A DNA stretch of 64,000 nt from Velthaea sp965214335 (GCA_965214335.1 CBDCBO010000012.1:1-64000); one strand, 5' to 3'; shown: positions 36,170-46,798, counted from the first letter of the stretch. Translations and numbers: made by a program. The notes: generated by a model not told the origin, from the letters alone.

Positions 36170-36569
36170 ACGTGGACGACCCGAGTCGATTCGGTACCGG
36201 GCGCGGCAACCCTGGGAGTATACGGCCCCGGCCGGAGCGCCGTCAAGCTACGCACGCAACGCAAGCGGATTTGCCGGCGCCGTCGCGGAGATAATCGGCT
36301 GGTTCGAGACCGGCGGGGTGCGCGTACGCTGTGCCGGCGAGAAAGGGGCGGCAGCCGTTTGTTTTTGTGCCCCAACCGGCGCGATGTTGCAAGCTGCAAC
36401 TAAAGCGTTCCGAACTTTCGAAACGAGTCACGCAACACGCCGTTTTTTCTCGACGCGTGACGTCAGCTGCGTATCAGCATGGTCAGCGCTACCTTAGCCC
36501 ATTCGCTTAACTCTAAAACGATCGTTTTCTTTGCGGCGCTATCGCGCTTACCCGGACGTGCGAGCATGT
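36170..36569. other. Intergenic region without assigned features
   Basis: About 400 bp between tRNA-Gly and the HxlR-type regulator gene. Short minus-strand frames (36160-36399, 36243-36431) lack ribosome-binding sites and recognisable content. One tRNA T-arm-like segment is present at 36298-36314 but no matching acceptor or anticodon arm can be built around it. The promoter of the tRNA-Gly/tig transcript should lie at the left part. Confidence 0.4.
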
Positions 36570-37058
36570 CTACGATGCCAGAGCCGCCGGATCGAGCGTA
36601 TCGTACGCCGCTCGTGCCGCCCGAATACCCGCGTGGTGGCTCTCCGCCCAATCGACGAGTGCCGCAAGCGGTTCCAGGATCGATTCGCCCAATGCGGAGA
36701 GCCGATATTCAACGCTCGGCGGCTTGGTCGGGAAAACGTGCCGCGTGATCAGGCCACTGCGCTGGAGATCGCGTAGCGTCTGCGTGAGCATGCGTTTCGA
36801 AATGTCGCGCACGGCGCGCTGCACGTCGCTGAAGCGCCGTGGATGCTCGGCGAGCGAAACGAGAATCAATGTGGTCCACTTGTCGCCGATGCTGTCAAGG
36901 ATATCGCGCACGGGGCATTGGCGTTCGTCGAAGCCCTGCGCTTGCCACTCGGCAAAGCGCGCCGCGAGATGTGCCGTTCCCGGTCCAGCTGGTTCCTTGA
37001 CGGTAACCATGGCACGTGCGGGTGCCTCCTTGCGCGTGCGGTTTATGGTCTCTATCAT
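36570..37058 (-). CDS. HxlR-family transcriptional regulator
   Basis: A 162-aa MarR-like winged-helix regulator of the HxlR type. The family core CPVRDILDSIGDKWTTLIL begins at about residue 48 with its characteristic Cys, followed by RRFSDVQRAVRDISKRMLTQTLRDLQRSGLI. ATG 37058 has GGAGAG 7 nt upstream; GTG 37094 is an alternative. It is divergent from an NmrA-type reductase gene, the usual pairing for HxlR sensors of reactive electrophiles. Confidence 0.88.
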   Translation of the reverse strand: MIETINRTRKEAPARAMVTVKEPAGPGTAHLAARFAEWQAQGFDERQCPVRDILDSIGDKWTTLILVSLAEHPRRFSDVQRAVRDISKRMLTQTLRDLQRSGLITRHVFPTKPPSVEYRLSALGESILEPLAALVDWAESHHAGIRAARAAYDTLDPAALAS

Positions 37059-37079
37059 AGACTTACTCTCCATCCGTTC

Positions 37080-37087
37080 CCTATAGG
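37080..37087. promoter_or_regulatory. CCTATAGG palindrome in divergent promoter
   Basis: A short perfect palindrome in the 38-bp gap between the HxlR-type regulator and NmrA-type genes. It lies where an autoregulatory operator would be expected. Only position and symmetry support it. Confidence 0.2.
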
Positions 37088-37096
37088 ACTTCACTG

Positions 37097-37990
37097 ATGA
37101 CTTCGAGTTTTCCCCGTCTTCTGGTCACCGGTGCGACCGGCCAACTCGGCCGGCTCGTCGTCGCCTACATACGCGAGCGCAAACCCGACGCGCACATTAC
37201 CGCCATGGTGCGCAACGTCGCCTCGGCCGGCGATCTCGCGGACCTCGGCGTTACCGTCGTCGCCGGCGATTACAACGAACCAGCTTCGCTTGACGCGGCG
37301 TTCGTAGGCATCGACCGCCTACTGCTCATCTCATCGAACGATCTCGGCGCGCGCGTCGCGCAACACAAAAACGTCATCGACGCAGCGCAGCGAGCCGGCG
37401 TGAAGCTCGTCATCTACACGAGTTTGCTGCACGCCGAAACGTCGACGCTCGGCCTGGCCAACGAGCACCGCGCAACGGAACGCGATCTGCGCGCATCCGG
37501 TATTGCGTATGCAATCCTGCGCAATGGTTGGTATACGGAGAACTACACCGCCGGGATTGCGGCCGCGCTGCACTCCGGCACAATGCTCGGGTCGGCTGCA
37601 AACGGGCGCATCTCGGCGGCAACGCGCGACGATTATGCCGCAGCCGCCGCAACCGTGCTCCTCGACGGCGCCGCCGTCGCCGAGATCTTCGAACTGGCGG
37701 GCGATATCGCATTCACGCGCGCCGAATTCGCGCAGGCCGTCGCGCACGAGTCAGGCACACCGGTCACCTACACCGATCTTGCGCAAGCCCAATATACTGC
37801 TGCGCTCATCGGTGCCGGCCTGCCCGCCGAGTTCGCCGATCTACTCGCGGAAAGCGACGCGGCCGCGGCGCACGGCGCGCTCTACGACGACAGCGGTACG
37901 TTGAGCCGCCTCATCGGCCGGCCAACGACGCCGTTAGCAACGGCGGTTGCCGCCGCACTCGCGCCGGCGCGAGCAGCCATCATGCCCTGA
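37097..37990 (+). CDS. NmrA-family NAD(P)-binding reductase
   Basis: A 297-aa atypical SDR like NmrA/QorB-type NAD(P)H:quinone reductases. It has GATGQLGRLVV at residues 12-22 for the dinucleotide, the NNWYTENY-type segment LRNGWYTENY, and a C-terminal substrate domain. ATG 37097 has AGGA about 9 nt upstream. Divergent from and probably controlled by the HxlR-type regulator. Quinone or azo/nitro compounds are plausible substrates by family. Confidence 0.83.
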   Translation: MTSSFPRLLVTGATGQLGRLVVAYIRERKPDAHITAMVRNVASAGDLADLGVTVVAGDYNEPASLDAAFVGIDRLLLISSNDLGARVAQHKNVIDAAQRAGVKLVIYTSLLHAETSTLGLANEHRATERDLRASGIAYAILRNGWYTENYTAGIAAALHSGTMLGSAANGRISAATRDDYAAAAATVLLDGAAVAEIFELAGDIAFTRAEFAQAVAHESGTPVTYTDLAQAQYTAALIGAGLPAEFADLLAESDAAAAHGALYDDSGTLSRLIGRPTTPLATAVAAALAPARAAIMP

Positions 37991-38252
37991 GCGCGTCGAA
38001 ACGGCGTTACGCGACCCCGTCACACGCGGCGCCTCAAAAAAGGCTGCCACCCCGCACATCTGCTCCACCGAGGCCGAGCGTTCGAGACGCCGGCCAGCCG
38101 CCGCTTTGCAGCGGGACTCGGCGGTGCTCCGGCGTGGCGTCTATGAACAACAGACAAAGCGCTCACCGGAGGCGGCGCTCATTGTGCGACGGATAGGCTC
38201 CGCAGCGGCAGTCAAATCTGCCTTGCTAGACGCGAACCAGGGGTTTTTTTCT

Positions 38253-38334
<82 letters not shown>

Positions 38335-38410
38335 AGCACGACCGTAGTGATGCCGGTTAAAGCCGCCTTCTCCTTTGCCGGCAGTGCGTCGCTGCGCAGC
38401 TATCGGAGAG

Positions 38411-38485
<75 letters not shown>

Positions 38486-38548
38486 GTACCACCGGCAATA
38501 ATATCGCGAGCCGTCGTCCTACGTCAAGCCAAGGCGGTTGGATGTCTG

Positions 38549-38621
38549 TGCGCCCTCCGGGACTCGAACCCGGGACCAACGGATTAAAAGTCCGATGCTC
38601 TACCAACTGAGCTAAAGGCGC
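38549..38621 (-). tRNA. tRNA-Lys (UUU)
   Basis: A 73-nt tRNA without encoded CCA. Acceptor GCGCCTT/AGGGCGC, anticodon stem TCGGA/TCCGT around CTTTTAA giving TTT. Fourth gene of the cluster, so both lysine isoacceptors are adjacent. Confidence 0.95.
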
Positions 38622-38714
38622 GTGACGACCAGTGCTACGGTCGTTCGCAGCGGTTAGACGACGGATCTTCCGATTTCTCGACGCCTGCCCGTACGACGAC
38701 GGTGGTGCCGGAAT

Positions 38715-38792
38715 TGGGGTGACTGACGGGTCTCGAACCCGCGACCTCCGGCTCCACAAACCAGCGCTCTAACCAACTGAGCTACAGTCACC
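38715..38792 (-). tRNA. tRNA-His (GUG)
   Basis: Acceptor GTGACTG/CAGTCAC with an extra 5' G(-1) facing C73, the identity element for HisRS, and an encoded CCA. Anticodon stem CTGGT/GCCGG around TTGTGGA gives GTG. Third gene of the cluster. Confidence 0.95.
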
Positions 38793-38836
38793 ACCCCGCG
38801 ACCGCCAACGATTCGTACCCGCGATGCGGCAACCCT

Positions 38837-38912
38837 TGGTACGCCCGGAGGGAATCGAACCCCCATCGTTCCGCTTAGAAGGCGGATGCCTTATCCGTTA
38901 GACCACGGGCGC
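38837..38912 (-). tRNA. tRNA-Arg (UCU)
   Basis: A 76-nt tRNA with encoded CCA. Acceptor GCGCCCG/CGGGCGT (first pair G-T), anticodon loop TTCTAAG gives TCT, read for AGA/AGG. Second gene of the cluster. Confidence 0.94.
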
Positions 38913-38954
38913 GCAGCGACCGATTGCGGCAGCCGGGCCGCGCCGCAAGAAATA

Positions 38955-39028
38955 TCGGGACGACAGGATTTGAACCTGCGACTTCTGCGTCCCAAACGCA
39001 GCGCTCTACCAAGCTGAGCTACGTCCCG
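38955..39028 (-). tRNA. tRNA-Pro (UGG)
   Basis: A 74-nt tRNA without encoded CCA. Acceptor CGGGACG/CGTCCCG, anticodon stem CTGCG/CGCAG around TTTGGGA gives TGG. Its 5' 23 nt are also the end of the rdgB coding region, whose TAG stop lies in the D-arm. Confidence 0.95.
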
Positions 39029-39700
39029 TCGGGGCCTGGTCTTCCCGCTCGCCCGCCACGGAGCCTCGCAGCGCGGCTGCGATCTGCGGTTCAAATGGCC
39101 TGGTCGACGCGTCGATGGCAGCGACGATCGCGGCCGCCGCGATCGCCCGATGACTGATCCGGTCCTTCTGCGCCGCGCTCAATTCAGCAAATGTCTTGCC
39201 GGCCGGCGGATAGAGAAAAATCGGGTCGAACGAAAAACCGAGCTCGCCGCGTTCGGCCGCTGCCAGCTCGCCCTCAACCGTGCCCAGCGCCGCGAACTCG
39301 CGGCCAGCGGGACCGATGAAGTGCATCGCGCAAACGAAGCGCGCGCGCCGATCGCGACCGCCGGCGTGTGCCAATTCCGCCAAGAGCATACGGCGCCGCT
39401 CGGACCAGCCGGCTCCACCGCCGTAATCCGCCGTCATCACCCCCGGCCGCCGGTCGAGCGCGTACACTTCCAAGCCCGAGTCGTCGGCCAGAACGCCGGC
39501 GGCGATGCCGCGCGCCCGCAGAGCGTCGAAGAGCGCATGCGCTTTGAGCGCCGCGTTGTCGGTATAGCTGCGTTCGCCTTCAAGCGGGCTGACGTACTGC
39601 GCATCGACTTCGATCTCAAAGTTCGCAGCGGAAAAGAGCGACCGTATCTCTGCGAGTTTGCCAGCGTTGGACGTCGCCGCGAAGATCCGGCCGCCACGGC

Positions 39701-39704
<4 letters not shown>
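39006..39704 (-). CDS. rdgB: dITP/XTP pyrophosphatase
   Basis: A 232-aa RdgB/HAM1-family enzyme that removes deaminated purine nucleotides from the pool. SNAGKLAEIRSLF (residues 12-24) binds nucleotide, ADDSGLEV holds the catalytic Asp, and GFSFDPIFLYPPAGKTFAEL and KDRISHRAIA complete the signature. It overlaps lepA by 4 bp. About 25 residues after the family core extend it so that the stop codon falls inside tRNA-Pro. Confidence 0.92.
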
Positions 39705-41533
<1,829 letters not shown>

Positions 41534-41554
41534 GTTACGTTCGACGATCTTTTC

Positions 41555-41827
41555 TTAGAATGTGGAGCAGGCGTACTGCGCGACGATCGAGTTGTTGACC
41601 CACTGGATGATCAAGATCACGACGATGAACGACAGATCGAAACCGCCCAGCGGCGGAATGATGCGACGCACCGGCACGAGCACCGGCTCGACGAGTCGAG
41701 CCACGACGTCGCTCCAGCGGCCGCGAATATTGGGCACCCACGAAACAAGCGCGTAGACGAGCATCAGCAGGAGGTACACATTGAGGATGACGTGGATGGC
41801 GCCGTAAACGTGACAAAGGGGATCCAT
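41555..41827 (-). CDS. yggT: YggT-family membrane protein
   Basis: A 90-aa protein with two transmembrane helices of the YggT/CCB3 type. The conserved LVYALVSWVPNIRG and LVEPVLVPVRRIIPPLGGFDLSFIVVILIIQ segments identify the family, which is linked to osmotic or division functions in other bacteria. It lies 3 bp after the M23 peptidase gene and 21 bp before lepA. Confidence 0.87.
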   Translation of the reverse strand: MDPLCHVYGAIHVILNVYLLLMLVYALVSWVPNIRGRWSDVVARLVEPVLVPVRRIIPPLGGFDLSFIVVILIIQWVNNSIVAQYACSTF

Positions 41828-41830
41828 ATG

Positions 41831-42775
41831 CTACTGTACGCTCGAAACGTGCGGAAGTGTCGCTAGCACCCGAGCCGGCACGCCCGTCAGAAACGGCTGC
41901 GGATCGATCGCCACGCCGTCGTGCATGATCTGATAATGCAGATGCGGCCCGGTCGACTCGCCCGTCGACCCGACGGCCGCGATCGGCTCGCCACGCGCTA
42001 CCTGGCGGCCGGCCCGGACCGTCAGGCGCGACAAGTGGCAGTACCAGGTGTGGTAGCCGTTGCCGTGGTCGATGTCGACCCGAATCCCGAAGCTGCCGTC
42101 CCAGCCGGCTGAAGCGACGATACCGGAGGCGGCGGCGCGAACGGGCGTCCCGTACGGTGCGGCGAGGTCGAGGCCCTTGTGAAATTCGGGAAACGGATTT
42201 GTCCGATAGCCGAACGCGGCGTTGACCTCGCCGTTGACCGGGTTGAGCGAGGGAATCGCCGCCAACAGGCGGCCCCGCGCGAGTGTTGCCAAGCGGCGAA
42301 AGTTCAGAACGCGTGCGGCCAGGCCGTTGAGCCGCTTGGCGACGGCGTGGGTGTGTTGCGCGGCTTCTTGAAGGCTGCGCAGGCGGGCGTCGAGCGTGCT
42401 GACGCTGCCCGGCATGCCGCTGGTCCAGGCCCGCGCCGGAGTCTTGCCGCCGGCATCGATTCGCGCATGGACCGCACCCAGCTTGCGTTCGAGGCGCTCG
42501 AGGGTGCGTTCGCTGTCGAGCGTCTGCTTTTGTAACGCCTGCGTCTTTTGTTCGATGGCGTCAAGCCGTTGTTGCTGCTCGACCCGCTGTGCTTGCAGCC
42601 GGCTGAGATCGACGGAAGCGGCTCGTATGCCGCGAACGTGAAACTCGAACAGGCCGGCGAAGACGAGCGCCGCGAGTGCGAGTGCGAGCGCCACGTGGCG
42701 ACGGCGGAAATGCAGCCGGTAGAGCGCCGGACCGGCGGCCGGAACGATCTTCACTAGGAAAGCCTCGTCGCTCAT
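41831..42775 (-). CDS. M23-family murein endopeptidase
   Basis: A 314-aa membrane-anchored cell-wall hydrolase. One N-terminal transmembrane helix (about 28-46), a coiled coil (about 55-105), then a C-terminal LytM/M23 domain with zinc ligands in HKGLD (HxxxD) and HLHY (HxH), and GYRTNPF plus NGYHTWYCHL motifs. Either an active endopeptidase or an amidase activator; all ligands appear intact. It overlaps the DUF4446 gene by 4 bp. Confidence 0.9.
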   Translation of the reverse strand: MSDEAFLVKIVPAAGPALYRLHFRRRHVALALALAALVFAGLFEFHVRGIRAASVDLSRLQAQRVEQQQRLDAIEQKTQALQKQTLDSERTLERLERKLGAVHARIDAGGKTPARAWTSGMPGSVSTLDARLRSLQEAAQHTHAVAKRLNGLAARVLNFRRLATLARGRLLAAIPSLNPVNGEVNAAFGYRTNPFPEFHKGLDLAAPYGTPVRAAASGIVASAGWDGSFGIRVDIDHGNGYHTWYCHLSRLTVRAGRQVARGEPIAAVGSTGESTGPHLHYQIMHDGVAIDPQPFLTGVPARVLATLPHVSSVQ

Positions 42776-43263
42776 AACGCCGATGCGCGCGCTTTAGCGA
42801 TCGCGGCCCGTTCTTCATTCGAAACGTCCTGCACCGAGTTGAAGCCGGTGACCGCCTTACCGTACGTTCGCGTTTCCTCGCGCGACCAAATGCTGGAAAT
42901 GACGACGCCGTCGCCGGTTTTCGACAGCAGGGCCAGCGCGTAGGACAGGTCCGACCCGGTATTCTCGAAGGCGTTATAGCGCACGAAACCGATATGCGGA
43001 ACTTTGCCCGCGATCGACGTTTCGAGCGCGGTGAGACGACGCTCGAGCTCGGCACCCTGCCGCGCCAGCGCGCCGGCCGATGTTTCGATCGACTCCATGC
43101 GCTGGGTGGCTTTGCCGTTTCCACCACCCAGCAATGCGTCGTGCGTATCTAGCGCGCGCGCCAAGCGCCGCAACTGCGGCGCGACGACGAGCGCGTGATA
43201 TCCGCCAAACACAACGAGCGCGCCGCCCAGAGCGACGAGCACGGTCGAGCTAAGATTCTGCAC
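42772..43263 (-). CDS. DUF4446-family protein
   Basis: A 163-aa protein with an N-terminal transmembrane helix (TVLVALGGALVVFGGY), a coiled coil, and the DUF4446 core KVPHIGFVRYNAFENTGSDL with LALLSKTGDGVVISSIWSREETR. Function of the family is unknown. GTG 43263 has GGAG 6 nt upstream; a longer frame to 43347 would overlap the SRP RNA gene and is rejected. First gene of a DUF4446-M23-yggT-lepA run. Confidence 0.82.
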   Translation of the reverse strand: MQNLSSTVLVALGGALVVFGGYHALVVAPQLRRLARALDTHDALLGGGNGKATQRMESIETSAGALARQGAELERRLTALETSIAGKVPHIGFVRYNAFENTGSDLSYALALLSKTGDGVVISSIWSREETRTYGKAVTGFNSVQDVSNEERAAIAKARASAL

Positions 43264-43317
43264 GAAACTCCAGCGAAAAGAGTGGTCCGGTTCGAGCGGC
43301 GCACGGCGATAAAGGCC

Positions 43318-43433
43318 AGGACGAGAGCCAGGTGGTCCGCGGCACACGGAAGGGCCCGCTTACCGTTGCTTCCTTCCGGATCTGGCGGGGTTCACGGGTT
43401 TGCGTTGCGCGAAGCCCAACCCTCGTCGAGGCT
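43318..43433 (-). ncRNA. ffs: Signal recognition particle RNA (4.5S type)
   Basis: The minus strand holds the SRP RNA domain IV hairpin: CCGTGAACCCCGCCAGATCC, then GGAAGGAAGCAACGGTAAGCG, with the universal GGAAG and AGCA asymmetric-loop features. The ends pair as GACGAG (43422-43427) with CTCGTC (43320-43325). The size of about 110 nt fits the short bacterial type without an Alu domain. A TATCAT hexamer at 43440-43445 is placed as the -10 box. It lies just upstream of the DUF4446 gene. Ends are approximate. Confidence 0.92.
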
Positions 43434-43586
43434 TCGGGTATGATAGCACACCGCTCCGAGGGGACCCTGGTGCTTAGCGGCGAGGGTCAGCGGCGGGCAG
43501 CGTTCTGCGCGTTTGGCGCGAAACAGCCGCACCGGGCGGCGGCGTGCCCGAAATCCGGCCGCGCACCTCACCTGTGAAAGAGCCGC

Positions 43587-44768
43587 ATGATACGCGCCGT
43601 CCTCCAAAATCTGCGCAGCCGGGCACTCCGGACCGCGTTAACCGTCGGCGGCATCGCCATCGGGATCGTCGCGCTCATTGTCGTTGGCTCACTGGCCGAG
43701 CGGCTGCAAACGATCGTCGGACGTTCGAACGCCCTCAACACCAATGCCGTCTTTGCCATGAGCACTGAACTTGGACGCGGCGGCAGTGCCGCGGCCGACG
43801 CGCTCAACCGGGCGGCGCGCCGCATCCGCACCTTCGCCGGCGTGCACGACGTCGTAGCGGAAGTCATCGTCCCCTACGGCATATCCGGCGGCGGTAACGG
43901 CGATCCGGGCCGCTTCGGACCGCCGGCCCTCGTATTCGGTTTTCCACCCGCCGCGCGCGCGTATCAGAGCGCTGCCCCGCAGGTCACCAGTGGACGCGAT
44001 TTGCGGCCGGGCGACGGCCGGGCCGCCGTCATCGGGGCCGACTTCGCCGCTGCGGCCGCGGTCGGCATCGGTTCGACGATCGCCATCTATGGCAACTCGT
44101 TCCACGTGGTCGGAATCATCGAAAAGTCGTTCACGCTCTTCGATGCCGCGATCGTCGTGCCGTTCGAACAAGCCCAAGGCTTGCTCTTGCAAGACGTTCT
44201 GCCGAGCAGCCCGCGGCTGCCGCAGCAACCGGCGACCGCGCTCATGGTCGTCGTCAATCCCGGCACGGACACGGGCACGTTGACGCGGCGGATCAACTTG
44301 CTGACCGATCTTCAGGCGCACGATCCCAAGGCGACCGCGGCGAGTTTCGCCTCAGTCACCTCGATCTTCGATGCCATCATCTTCGGTGCCGCACTCATCG
44401 CGCTCGTCGTGGGCGCGTTTTCGATCGTCAACACGATGACCATCGCGGTCACCGAGCGGACGCGCGAGATCGGCATTCGCAAAGCTGTCGGTGCCGGCGA
44501 CGGCGACATCTTGCGCGAATTCGTGTTCGAAGCCGCGGTCATCGGCGCGCTCGGGGCGATCGCCGGAATCGTGGCGGGGGCGCTGATCGTTACCTACGTC
44601 AACGCCCGCAATGCCGACGTCGGCACGCTCGAACTGTTCGCGGTAACGCCACGGCTCGTGCTGGGCTCGTTCGCCTTCGCAGTCGTACTCAGTGTCCTGG
44701 CCGGCCTCGTTCCGGCGCTATCCGCCGCCCGACTCGACCCCACGGAGGCTTTGCGCCGGAGCACTTGA
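43587..44768 (+). CDS. MacB-like ABC transporter permease
   Basis: A 393-aa FtsX/MacB-type permease. It has an N-terminal helix (ALTVGGIAIGIVALIVVG), a large extracytoplasmic domain (about 45-260) and three C-terminal helices, ending with the typical AARLDPTEALRRS. These proteins work with a MacB-type ATPase in mechanotransmission or export rather than transport through a pore. ATG 43587. The ATPase gene follows with a 4-bp TTGA overlap. Confidence 0.87.
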   Translation: MIRAVLQNLRSRALRTALTVGGIAIGIVALIVVGSLAERLQTIVGRSNALNTNAVFAMSTELGRGGSAAADALNRAARRIRTFAGVHDVVAEVIVPYGISGGGNGDPGRFGPPALVFGFPPAARAYQSAAPQVTSGRDLRPGDGRAAVIGADFAAAAAVGIGSTIAIYGNSFHVVGIIEKSFTLFDAAIVVPFEQAQGLLLQDVLPSSPRLPQQPATALMVVVNPGTDTGTLTRRINLLTDLQAHDPKATAASFASVTSIFDAIIFGAALIALVVGAFSIVNTMTIAVTERTREIGIRKAVGAGDGDILREFVFEAAVIGALGAIAGIVAGALIVTYVNARNADVGTLELFAVTPRLVLGSFAFAVVLSVLAGLVPALSAARLDPTEALRRST

Positions 44769-45535
44769 AAAATTACGTCGATGCGCGCCGCCGACGTTTC
44801 ACCCGCTCTCGTTACGCGCGCTACCGGCGCCGCGTTCGCATCGCAAACGACGCCGCGCTGAGCGACAACGTGGTCGCCATTCGCGACCTGGTCAAAGTCC
44901 ACGCGGCGGGAACGGCGACGCAAGTCCGGGCGCTGGCCGGCATCTCGCTCGAAATACCGCGTGGCGCGTATGTTGCCATCGTCGGCGAAAGCGGCAGCGG
45001 CAAGACAACGCTCATGCACGTGCTCGGAGCCTTGGATCGCCCGACAAGCGGCAGCGTGATCATCGATGGCGTCGATGTCGGCCAGGCCAGCCGTGGCGAA
45101 CTCAAACGCTTACGGGCGACGCGCATCGGCTTCGTCTTTCAAGGCTTCAACCTCATCGGCTCGCTCGACGCACTCGACAACGTGATGCTGCCGGCCCGTT
45201 ATGCGCGCGTCGCACCGGATCGAGCCCGCCAACGGGCCGCCCGGTTACTGGCCGACGTCGGGCTCGGCGATCGGCTGCACCATCGACCGACCCAACTCTC
45301 GGGTGGCCAACAGCAGCGCGTCGCGATCGCCCGTGCGCTCGTGAACGATCCGGCGCTCGTGCTCGCCGACGAACCGACTGGTGAGCTCGATCGTCATACA
45401 AGTGAGACCGTGCTTGACTTACTTGAAGGGATCCAACGGACCGCCGGTCATTCGCTCGTCGTCGTGACTCACAGTGAGGCCGTGTGGAAGCGTGCGCAGC
45501 GCGTTATTCGGATTGTCGATGGACAACTGAGTTGA
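44765..45535 (+). CDS. MacB-like ABC transporter ATP-binding protein
   Basis: A 256-aa nucleotide-binding subunit. Walker A is GESGSGKTT, the signature is LSGGQQQRVAIARAL, Walker B is LVLADEPTGELD, and THSE carries the switch His. The LolD/MacB subfamily is indicated by FVFQGFNLIGSLDALDNVMLP. The frame starts at TTG 44765, overlapping the permease stop, but the family domain begins at about residue 37 (VVAIRDLVKVH, GTG), so an internal start is possible. It pairs with the permease; no periplasmic adaptor is visible. Confidence 0.9.
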   Translation: MKNYVDARRRRFTRSRYARYRRRVRIANDAALSDNVVAIRDLVKVHAAGTATQVRALAGISLEIPRGAYVAIVGESGSGKTTLMHVLGALDRPTSGSVIIDGVDVGQASRGELKRLRATRIGFVFQGFNLIGSLDALDNVMLPARYARVAPDRARQRAARLLADVGLGDRLHHRPTQLSGGQQQRVAIARALVNDPALVLADEPTGELDRHTSETVLDLLEGIQRTAGHSLVVVTHSEAVWKRAQRVIRIVDGQLS

Positions 45536-45540
45536 GTGGA

Positions 45541-46275
45541 ATGGGCCGGACGTTGTTGCTATCGTGGGCGCTACCACTTATCGCCGGCATGACGGGGTGC
45601 ACCGACGCATCGCGCCCGATCGCCCGGGCCGCGATGTCGACCGCTCCGGCGGTCCAGCTGGCGGTGCTCGGCGATAGCCTGGCGTTCGGAACCGGTGCCG
45701 GTGATTCGTCGGGCGGCTTTGCGTTTCGCGTGTATCGGTCGATCGCGACCGACCGGCCGGGCAGCGAAATTACCAATGCCGCGATCGGCGGCAGTACCGC
45801 CGCGGACGTGGTGCGGCTGCAGGTTGCGCGGCTGCGCGAACGCCGCTTCGACGTTGTCATCTTGTGCGTCGGCGGTAACGACGTGGTGCGCGGCATTCCG
45901 GCGGCGACGTTCGGGCGCGAGTATCGGCGCCTCGTCGCCGCGATCCGAAGCACGGCGCCGCAGGCGCAACTCGTGGCGGTGGGCGTCCCGGATGTTTCGA
46001 TCAGCCCGCTCTTCGCCGACCATGCGCGAGCAGTGCATCGCTTGGCCCTCGCTGACGATCGAGCGGCCCGAGCCGCCGTCGCCGCCGCCGGAGCGCGGTA
46101 CGTCGACTTGTTCGGCTTGACCCGCAACACCGACGCCACCGGCTTTCTCTCGCAGGACCGCTTTCATCCGTCGGATGCCGGACATGCCGAAATCGCGGCG
46201 AGCGCGCTGCCGGTGGTCGAAGCGGCTCTGCGCGCCGAACGGCGGGCCCGGATCGCCGCCGCGCGCCGCAGATGA
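45541..46275 (+). CDS. GDSL/SGNH-type esterase lipoprotein
   Basis: A 244-aa SGNH hydrolase. GDSLAFG near residue 43 holds the nucleophile Ser, GGNDVVRG near 111 the Asn, and DRFHPSDAGH near 207-216 the Asp/His pair. The N-terminus is a lipoprotein-type signal ending in GMTGC. ATG 45541 lies 5 bp after the ABC ATPase stop, so it is likely part of the same operon, hinting at an exported lipid or polysaccharide-modifying role similar to TesA or arylesterase. Confidence 0.82.
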   Translation: MGRTLLLSWALPLIAGMTGCTDASRPIARAAMSTAPAVQLAVLGDSLAFGTGAGDSSGGFAFRVYRSIATDRPGSEITNAAIGGSTAADVVRLQVARLRERRFDVVILCVGGNDVVRGIPAATFGREYRRLVAAIRSTAPQAQLVAVGVPDVSISPLFADHARAVHRLALADDRAARAAVAAAGARYVDLFGLTRNTDATGFLSQDRFHPSDAGHAEIAASALPVVEAALRAERRARIAAARRR

Positions 46276-46339
46276 CGGCGCTGCAGCGCCGCAGCCGGTT
46301 CGGGCTTAATAATGTGCCCGAGCGTCCGATACAACAACG

Positions 46340-46654
46340 ATGAAAGATCGCTCGTTCACCGATTTCATGCTCGGTGCGCTGGCCTGCATTTCGGTGCTTG
46401 GGTTCTATGCCGTCATGCGCGATGCGGACGCCGCGTATATGGAGCGCCGCCGGCAAGCTGCAGCTCGTTGGGCGCTACCGCGTAAACGCCGGCGCCGCCG
46501 TACGCCCGAAGACCTTTGCCGCCACTGTGGCGGCTCGGGCAACTGCGACGCATGCGGCGATGACGCATGCCGGATCTGCCGCGGCAACGGCTTGCAGCCG
46601 CGCGATGAATCGCTCGTGACTCGCCTCGCTTCGATGTGGGATGGCGTCAGTTAA
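46340..46654 (+). CDS. Small membrane protein with DnaJ-type zinc finger
   Basis: A 104-aa protein with one transmembrane helix (FMLGALACISVLGFYAVM), a strongly basic stretch (KRRRRR) and a Cys-rich end with CRHCGGSG, CDACGDD and CRICRGNG. These are CxxCxGxG-like repeats of the DnaJ central domain, enough for one to two zinc sites. No J domain is present. Function unknown; perhaps a membrane-bound chaperone-like or RNA/ribosome-associated factor. Confidence 0.6.
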   Translation: MKDRSFTDFMLGALACISVLGFYAVMRDADAAYMERRRQAAARWALPRKRRRRRTPEDLCRHCGGSGNCDACGDDACRICRGNGLQPRDESLVTRLASMWDGVS

Positions 46655-46798
46655 CTACCGTTTCCGCCCAGTAGTCCGTCGCGCCGTCGAGCTCGCCCGG
46701 CGCGGCAACTAGCGATGGTTCGGCGTCTAAGCTGCTAATCGGTCCCGGCTTGGCGGCACTACCGAGTAAGACGTGGCTTTAACGGGGAATCAGTAGGC

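Noticed and set aside
36298..36314. GCTGGTTCGAGACCGGC resembling a tRNA T-arm
   Set aside because: No complementary acceptor or anticodon arm can be built on either strand.
35294..36403. Open frame of 369 codons on the plus strand
   Set aside because: It is antisense to trigger factor and crosses tRNA-Gly; no ribosome-binding site or known motif.
38241..38252. T-run after GGGG suggesting a terminator
   Set aside because: On the strand of the tRNA transcript it reads as an A-run, and no stem precedes it on the plus strand.
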